DNA from: JAKBCQ01 sp021807585 | GTDB taxonomy: Bacteria > Planctomycetota > Planctomycetia > Isosphaerales > Isosphaeraceae | Direction: 5' to 3' | NCBI GenBank assembly: GCA_027325115.1 | Contig: DAHWFG010000326.1 | Span: forward strand, 1-10,355 | Length of the DNA stretch: 10,355 bases | Shown here: positions 6,857 to 10,355 of the stretch, piece after piece | How the letters are laid out: every line of letters begins with the position of its first letter | How positions within the stretch are numbered: the stretch's first letter is position 1 | Translations under genes and position numbers: made by a program | Notes under the pieces: model-generated | Told to the model about the DNA's origin: nothing | Database searches by the model: none | What the model saw: the letters and a program-made list of their open reading frames with translations, nothing else

Positions 6857-6892
6857 TTAATATTAATACAATTTAATATTAATACAATTTAA
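6857..6892. repeat. 16-bp AT-rich tandem repeat, two copies
   Basis: The unit AATATTAATACAATTT occurs twice in direct succession (6859-6874 and 6875-6890) without mismatch. The 16-bp period holds for two more bases on each side. It is an isolated AT block in GC-rich surroundings, so slippage duplication is the simplest explanation. Confidence 0.9.
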
Positions 6893-7008
6893 GCGACGGT
6901 TCGGTCGGCTTCTCGCCTTATCAAATAAAGATTCACCACAAAGTCCCGCTGATTTCGCGGATTATCTTCCGAATAGCCGGATGAGAATACGCGAGAGCTT
7001 AACACAAT

Positions 7009-7058
7009 TGAAATCGATCGAAAATATTAATCTAGTTCTTTTTAATCGGTCGATTTCA
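7009..7058. repeat. Inverted repeat upstream of the nucleotidyltransferase gene
   Basis: TGAAATCGA (7009-7017) is the exact reverse complement of TCGATTTCA (7050-7058). Pairing continues inward for four more positions with one G:T mismatch, giving a 13-position stem around a 24-nt AT-rich loop. It lies about 70 bp before the likely start at 7131, where an operator or a leader structure would sit. There is no T-tract typical of a terminator. Confidence 0.6.
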
Positions 7059-7118
7059 GCTCCGATTTCGGTCCCGCTTGTCGTCCGATCGCAGGAATGA
7101 TTAAGATGAAATAACAAT

Positions 7119-7123
7119 GGGAG
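7119..7123 (+). promoter_or_regulatory. Ribosome binding site pointing to the ATG at 7131
   Basis: GGGAG ends 7 nt before the ATG at 7131. That ATG is in a different frame from the main nucleotidyltransferase body, so this site is the key evidence for a frameshift rather than a start at 7117. Confidence 0.6.
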
Positions 7124-7130
7124 CGAAAGC

Positions 7131-7785
7131 ATGTTCGGCGACGGTTCTCTCACATTCCGAGAATTCGCAATGCGCGAGTCGACGCCCCTCGCGGCGATCC
7201 AATGACGTCGTTTTGGACCGCCTACGCGGTCGAACCGACGTCGTTCTCTTCGGAGCACAGGCTGTGAACGCGTATGTCGACGATGCGCGAATGACGCAAG
7301 ACGTCGATATCCTCGCGACCGACGCGGGTCGACTCGCCGAGGAACTGAAGAATAAGCTTTCGGAACGATTCCATTTATCTATCAGTATTCGAATGATTGA
7401 TGAAGGAATCGCTTATCGTGTTGATCAGATCGGCAAGTCGAAGAATCGATATTTGGTTGATGTGCGAAAAGTCGATCGTCTTCCTTCATATCGCATCATC
7501 GACGGAGTTCAGGTGATCGATCCCGATGAATTGCTTTGTCAAAAAGTCGTCGGTATGATCCGACGATTGAAAACCGCCAAAGGACCGACCGATCTCACCG
7601 ATATTCGTCGCCTATTACTCGCCTTTCCCGAGCTGAAAACAAGCGACGGCGCCGTCGCGGCTCGGCTTGCCGCGATCCACGCGGCCCAGGACGTCCTCGA
7701 CGCCTGGAACGAGATCGTCGAGCAAGAAATTCTTTCAGAAGACGACGAATATAAATCGAATTTAAATCGCATATTTACAGAATAA
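7131..7785 (+). pseudogene. Pol-beta-fold nucleotidyltransferase, apparently frameshifted
   Basis: The main body, from NDVVLDRLRG at 7201 to the TAA at 7783-7785, is a small nucleotidyltransferase of the MNT/AbiEii-like group. Its signature is VVLFGAQAVNAYV followed by R-MTQDVDIL, with the Asp-x-Asp metal ligands; further on come YLVDVRKVD, IDPDELLCQKVVGMIRRL and DLTDIRRLLLAFPEL. The N-terminus appears to be read in another frame: the ATG at 7131 has an ideal GGGAG site and encodes MFGDGSLTFREFAMRES then TPLAAIQ before a TGA at 7203-7205. Removing one base near 7200 joins this to NDVVLDRL, a natural leader helix. In the body's own frame the upstream codons (SRRPSRRS) look like shadow sequence. 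It may be a genuine inactivating mutation, a sequencing error or, less likely, recoding at CAA-TGA-C. No antitoxin partner gene is adjacent. An intact 222-codon version starting at 7117 is possible but less convincing. Confidence 0.7.
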
Positions 7786-7982
7786 TAACTAAATTATTGG
7801 AAAACTATAAAATACTCAAATGATATTGATCTAGCTTGGTCTATGTTCCGCGGCGATCATTCGAGACAATCGCAGCGATGTTCGCGACACATTTTCTCTC
7901 CGGATTTCTCGCGCTCGCGATCGTGCGGGATGATACGATCGCGTTTGGTCGAGGTCGAGCGATTCCAACCGAGGTCGATTCC

Positions 7983-9293
7983 ATGAGAATTTATATGCGA
8001 TTCCGCGTGTTGATGATCGGCTTTGCATTGTCGACTTTAATCGCGAGCGGTTCGGCGCGGGCGCAAGCTCCGCGGATTCCGTCGAATGAAGACGAGTCGA
8101 AAGCGGGAGATTACACGCTTCCCGACCCGCTCGTGCTCCAAAACGGGTCGAAAGTGAACGACGCCGAAACGTGGACCCGCAAACGAAGGCCCGAGATTGT
8201 TCGGTTGTTCGAGACGAACATGCACGGCCGATCGCCGGGGCGACCCGAGGGGGAGTCGTTCGACGTTTTCGATACCGACACGCACGCGCTCGGGGGGACG
8301 GCGATTCGCAAGCAGGTGACGATTCGATTTGACGATCGCAAGGAATCGCCTAAGATCGACGTGTTGATGTATTTGCCTGCGAAGGCGGAAAAGCCCGTCC
8401 CGGTGTATTTGGTATTGAGCTTTTTGGGGAACGAAAAACTCGCCCCCGACCGTGCGATTCGGCTATCCACGGTGTGGGATCGGAAGACGATGACGAAACG
8501 CGTCGCCGACGAGAGCTCGCGGGCCAAGAAAAACGCATATGAGCTCGATCAAGTTCTTGCGCGAGGCTACGGGATCGCGACGTTGTGTTACACCGATATC
8601 GAGCCCGATTTTCCGGGAGGGATGGCGTACGGGGTTCGGCCGTTGTTTTTCAAGCCGGGTCAAACCGCGCCCGCTGCCGACGAATGGGGCGCGATCGCGG
8701 CGTGGGGTTGGGGGCTGAGCCGGGTGATGGATTATTTCGAAACCGATCGGGATGTCGACGCCAAACGGGTGGCGATCGTGGGGTACTCGCGATTGGGGAA
8801 GACGGTGTTGTGGGCTGGGGCTCGCGATCCGAGGTTCGCGATGGTGATCGCGGGAGGGTCGGGGGAGGGGGGCGCGGCTCTCTCGCGGCGGAACTACGGA
8901 GAAACGCTCAAACACATCAAGGCCAATTTCCCATATTGGTTTTGCGCGAATTATCAGCGATTCGCCGAACGACCCGCCGAATTACCCGTTGATTCGCACA
9001 TGTTGATATCATTGATTGCGCCTCGTCCGTTGTATTTGGCGACGGCCGAGGACGATCGCTGGGCGGATCCGAGGGGGGAGTTTCTGGCCGCGGTCGCGGC
9101 CGAGCCGGTTTATCGGTTGCTGGGAGCGAGGGGATTGGAGGCGACGGAGATGCCTCCTCTGAATCGACCGATCGTGCACACGATCGGCTTTCATTATCGC
9201 CCGGGCAAGCATTCGGTCACGGCGTATGAATGGGACAGGTATCTCGATTTCGGCGATCTCTATTTTTTGAAGAAAACGGCGAGCGGGAATTGA
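7983..9293 (+). CDS. Secreted CE15-like glucuronoyl esterase
   Basis: The 436-residue protein resembles bacterial carbohydrate esterase family 15, alpha/beta-hydrolases that cut the ester between lignin and the 4-O-methyl-glucuronic acid side chains of xylan. The start is ATG 7983 with GAGG 8 nt upstream; translation begins with a signal peptide (about 1-27, ending SGSARA) and so predicts export. The nucleophile elbow is GYSRLGKTVLWAGARD (267-282) with Ser269. GGSGEGGAALSRRNYGE (291-307) follows, as in the family. The likely acid is in AEDDRW (355-360), and the His is His410 in HYRPGKHSVTAYEW. The acid seen in fungal members just after the nucleophile strand is replaced by Gly here, matching bacterial members that use the later loop. 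FPYWFCANYQRF (316-327) and LISLIAPRPLYLATAEDDRW (341-360) are typical. Annotation of substrate rests on family resemblance; a related acetyl or acyl esterase is possible. A strong terminator follows. Confidence 0.85.
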   Translation: MRIYMRFRVLMIGFALSTLIASGSARAQAPRIPSNEDESKAGDYTLPDPLVLQNGSKVNDAETWTRKRRPEIVRLFETNMHGRSPGRPEGESFDVFDTDTHALGGTAIRKQVTIRFDDRKESPKIDVLMYLPAKAEKPVPVYLVLSFLGNEKLAPDRAIRLSTVWDRKTMTKRVADESSRAKKNAYELDQVLARGYGIATLCYTDIEPDFPGGMAYGVRPLFFKPGQTAPAADEWGAIAAWGWGLSRVMDYFETDRDVDAKRVAIVGYSRLGKTVLWAGARDPRFAMVIAGGSGEGGAALSRRNYGETLKHIKANFPYWFCANYQRFAERPAELPVDSHMLISLIAPRPLYLATAEDDRWADPRGEFLAAVAAEPVYRLLGARGLEATEMPPLNRPIVHTIGFHYRPGKHSVTAYEWDRYLDFGDLYFLKKTASGN

Positions 9294-9353
9294 ATACTAA
9301 GGAGTGATAGAGTGTAAATTTGTTAGAATGGAATTGATTTGGCGGATGATATG

Positions 9354-9386
9354 GCGAGGGTCGTTTGACGATCGACCCTCGCTTTA
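9354..9386 (+). terminator. Intrinsic terminator after the CE15-like esterase gene
   Basis: GCGAGGGTCG (9354-9363) pairs perfectly with CGACCCTCGC (9373-9382) over 10 bp around a 9-nt loop, followed by TTTATTGT. It lies 60 bp after the esterase stop. The same hairpin also ends the convergent space for the 9414-10169 gene, but on the minus strand it lacks a T-tract, so it fits the plus direction better. Confidence 0.85.
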
Positions 9387-9413
9387 TTGTCGATCATGTC
9401 ATTGTTCGGTCGA

Positions 9414-10169
9414 TTATTTGGGTTCGTTGAATTTGGAGTCGTCGACCTGATCGAGAACTTTGAAATCGGTGATTTCTTGTTCGATGAAGGGAGTTCCGTC
9501 GCGTTTCATCACGACTTTGACGGCTTTTTTGACGCCGCCGAAGTCTTTGAAATCGCTGAACGTCGATTCTTGGGTGTATTCTTCGCCGCCGAAGCCGACG
9601 ACGACCGCGGTGAGTTTGACGGGGAGCCCTGAATCTTTATCGAAGTGGATGGTGAAGTCTTTGCCGTCCTTGCCGGTGGCTTTGACGCCGACGGCGGTTT
9701 GATCGCCGATTTTCTCTTCTTTGGCGAGATCGAGTTTGAAATCGGCGCCGAGGAGGGGGACGATGGTGACGGGCAAGACCGTCAGGTAAATCGTTCGTTT
9801 TTCGTTGGCGATTCCATCGGGCTCGATTTCGTTGACATTATCGTTGAATTTCCGCCAGCCTTTGTCGCCGTTGAGGACGGTGGAAACTTCGATCATGTTG
9901 CCGTCGAAATTGCCGTGAAACTGCGAATGGAACCGATTCAAGCCTTTCACGGTTGATTCGGATTTGAACTCGTTGGAGTTGCCGTTGAAGGTGATTTTTC
10001 CCTTGGCTTTCCAGGTCATCGCGTCGATTTTGGCGAGTTTGTCTTTTCCGCCGAGCGCCTTGGCGGCTTTTTCGAGGATCGCCTTGGCGTCTTGATCGGC
10101 TGCGCGAATCGAGCCGAGCGGAACCACGACGAGGAGCGTCGCGAGCGTGGCGAACGGAAATCGCTTCAT
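9414..10169 (-). CDS. Secreted LolA-like protein of unknown function
   Basis: The 251-residue protein has a signal peptide (1-23, MKRFPFATLATLLVVVPLGS then IRA). A short helical region follows, AKAILEKAAKALGGKDKLAK (28-47), and then a long series of beta strands with a repeated charged pattern: MTWKAKGKITFNG (51-63), KGWRKFND (103-110), GVKATGKDGKDFTIHFDKDS (161-180) and GLPVKLTAVV (181-190). The end reads DFKVLDQVDDSKFNEPK. The helix-plus-beta-sheet layout and the 'substrate, then GLPVKL' pattern resemble the LolA/outer-membrane lipoprotein-sorting fold, where the half-barrel holds hydrophobic ligands, and small secreted families of this type are common in planctomycetes. There is no lipobox Cys. 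It is unusually Lys-rich and Arg-poor next to its neighbours. The ATG at 10169 has GAGAG 8 nt upstream. The region to the right edge (10170-10355) has no gene I can support and should contain its promoter. The fold call is tentative. Confidence 0.8.
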   Translation of the reverse strand: MKRFPFATLATLLVVVPLGSIRAADQDAKAILEKAAKALGGKDKLAKIDAMTWKAKGKITFNGNSNEFKSESTVKGLNRFHSQFHGNFDGNMIEVSTVLNGDKGWRKFNDNVNEIEPDGIANEKRTIYLTVLPVTIVPLLGADFKLDLAKEEKIGDQTAVGVKATGKDGKDFTIHFDKDSGLPVKLTAVVVGFGGEEYTQESTFSDFKDFGGVKKAVKVVMKRDGTPFIEQEITDFKVLDQVDDSKFNEPK

Positions 10170-10355
10170 GAGTGACTCTCTCTGGTTGGAATGCGACTTG
10201 GCGGGCGCGGACGTTCCGCGTCTCGCGCATCAAGTTACCGCGAGCGCGGAGGAATTCATAGACGCCGGTCGCGATTTGACCGCGAATTCGGACGAATCGC
10301 CCCTCAAGCCTTCGCGTCGGGAACAATCGGTAAATGAAAAATGATTTGTAAACAT

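Larger units (their letters stand above)
6691..7130. other. Spacer between the JAMM gene and the nucleotidyltransferase gene
   Basis: The 440-bp spacer has no gene I can support; open frames on both strands are short and Arg-rich. It holds a 16-bp tandem repeat, a 13-bp inverted repeat with a long AT-rich loop, and a possible weak hairpin followed by TTTT at about 6829-6854 (ACGGG...CCCGT or GGGC...GCCC). The last could end the E1/JAMM transcript. I see no RNA gene. Confidence 0.5.

Noticed and set aside
4167..7785. CBASS-like defence system (E1 and JAB genes plus a nearby nucleotidyltransferase)
   Set aside because: The nucleotidyltransferase is of the small MNT/AbiEii-like type, is separated by 440 bp and appears frameshifted. 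No E2 domain, CD-NTase or effector gene is present.
10168..10344. 58-codon plus-strand frame with protein-like composition (MSDSLWLECDLAGADV onward)
   Set aside because: Its ATG overlaps the start codon of the minus-strand LolA-like gene within CATG, it has no good ribosome site, and it would occupy that gene's promoter region.
1..10355. CRISPR array, insertion sequence or integrase/attachment site
   Set aside because: No regularly spaced direct repeats, transposase-like or recombinase-like frame, or terminal inverted repeats with target duplication were seen.

Overview
The window looks like a piece of a planctomycete chromosome. The main evidence is the partial gene at the left edge: its product opens with an Arg-rich tail, an LEDRALLS-type motif, then VTNTGDSGAGSLRQA. 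That N-terminal layout is typical of giant secreted planctomycete proteins. Other signs fit: several secreted proteins of planctomycete type, a CE15-like esterase, a bacterial E1-like/JAB gene pair, long gene-poor spacers and a dense CGATCG signature. I cannot name a genus; Isosphaeraceae or Gemmataceae relatives are only a guess.

Layout, left half, all on the minus strand: the start of a secreted beta-helix-type protein that runs off the left edge (1-219); a gene-poor stretch of about 890 bp; a conserved secreted protein of unknown function with a TTG start (1111-1968); a DUF488 protein (2288-2725); a ten-helix EamA/DMT transporter with a GTG start (2832-3791); and, just upstream of the transporter, a doubtful 98-codon ORF (3817-4113).

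Layout, middle, plus strand: a tight two-gene unit made of a ThiF/MoeB/E1-like adenylating enzyme with an extra C-terminal Cys4 module (4167-5363) and a JAMM/MPN isopeptidase-like protein carrying two membrane segments and a coiled coil (5398-6690). The pairing resembles bacterial ubiquitin-like conjugation or sulfur-transfer modules. No ubiquitin-like protein and no E2 gene is visible in the window. This is the most interesting part.

Layout, right side: a 440-bp spacer with a 16-bp tandem repeat and a long inverted repeat; a Pol-beta-fold nucleotidyltransferase gene that appears frameshifted near its N-terminus (7131-7785); a secreted CE15-like glucuronoyl esterase (7983-9293) followed by a strong intrinsic terminator (9354-9386); and, convergent to it, a lysine-rich secreted LolA-like protein (9414-10169) on the minus strand.

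Apart from the E1/JAB pair, the genes do not form an obvious pathway. The secreted proteins fit the large extracytoplasmic and polysaccharide-active repertoire of planctomycetes. Short AT-rich islands with inverted repeats sit at many of the gene junctions and contrast sharply with the GC-rich genes.
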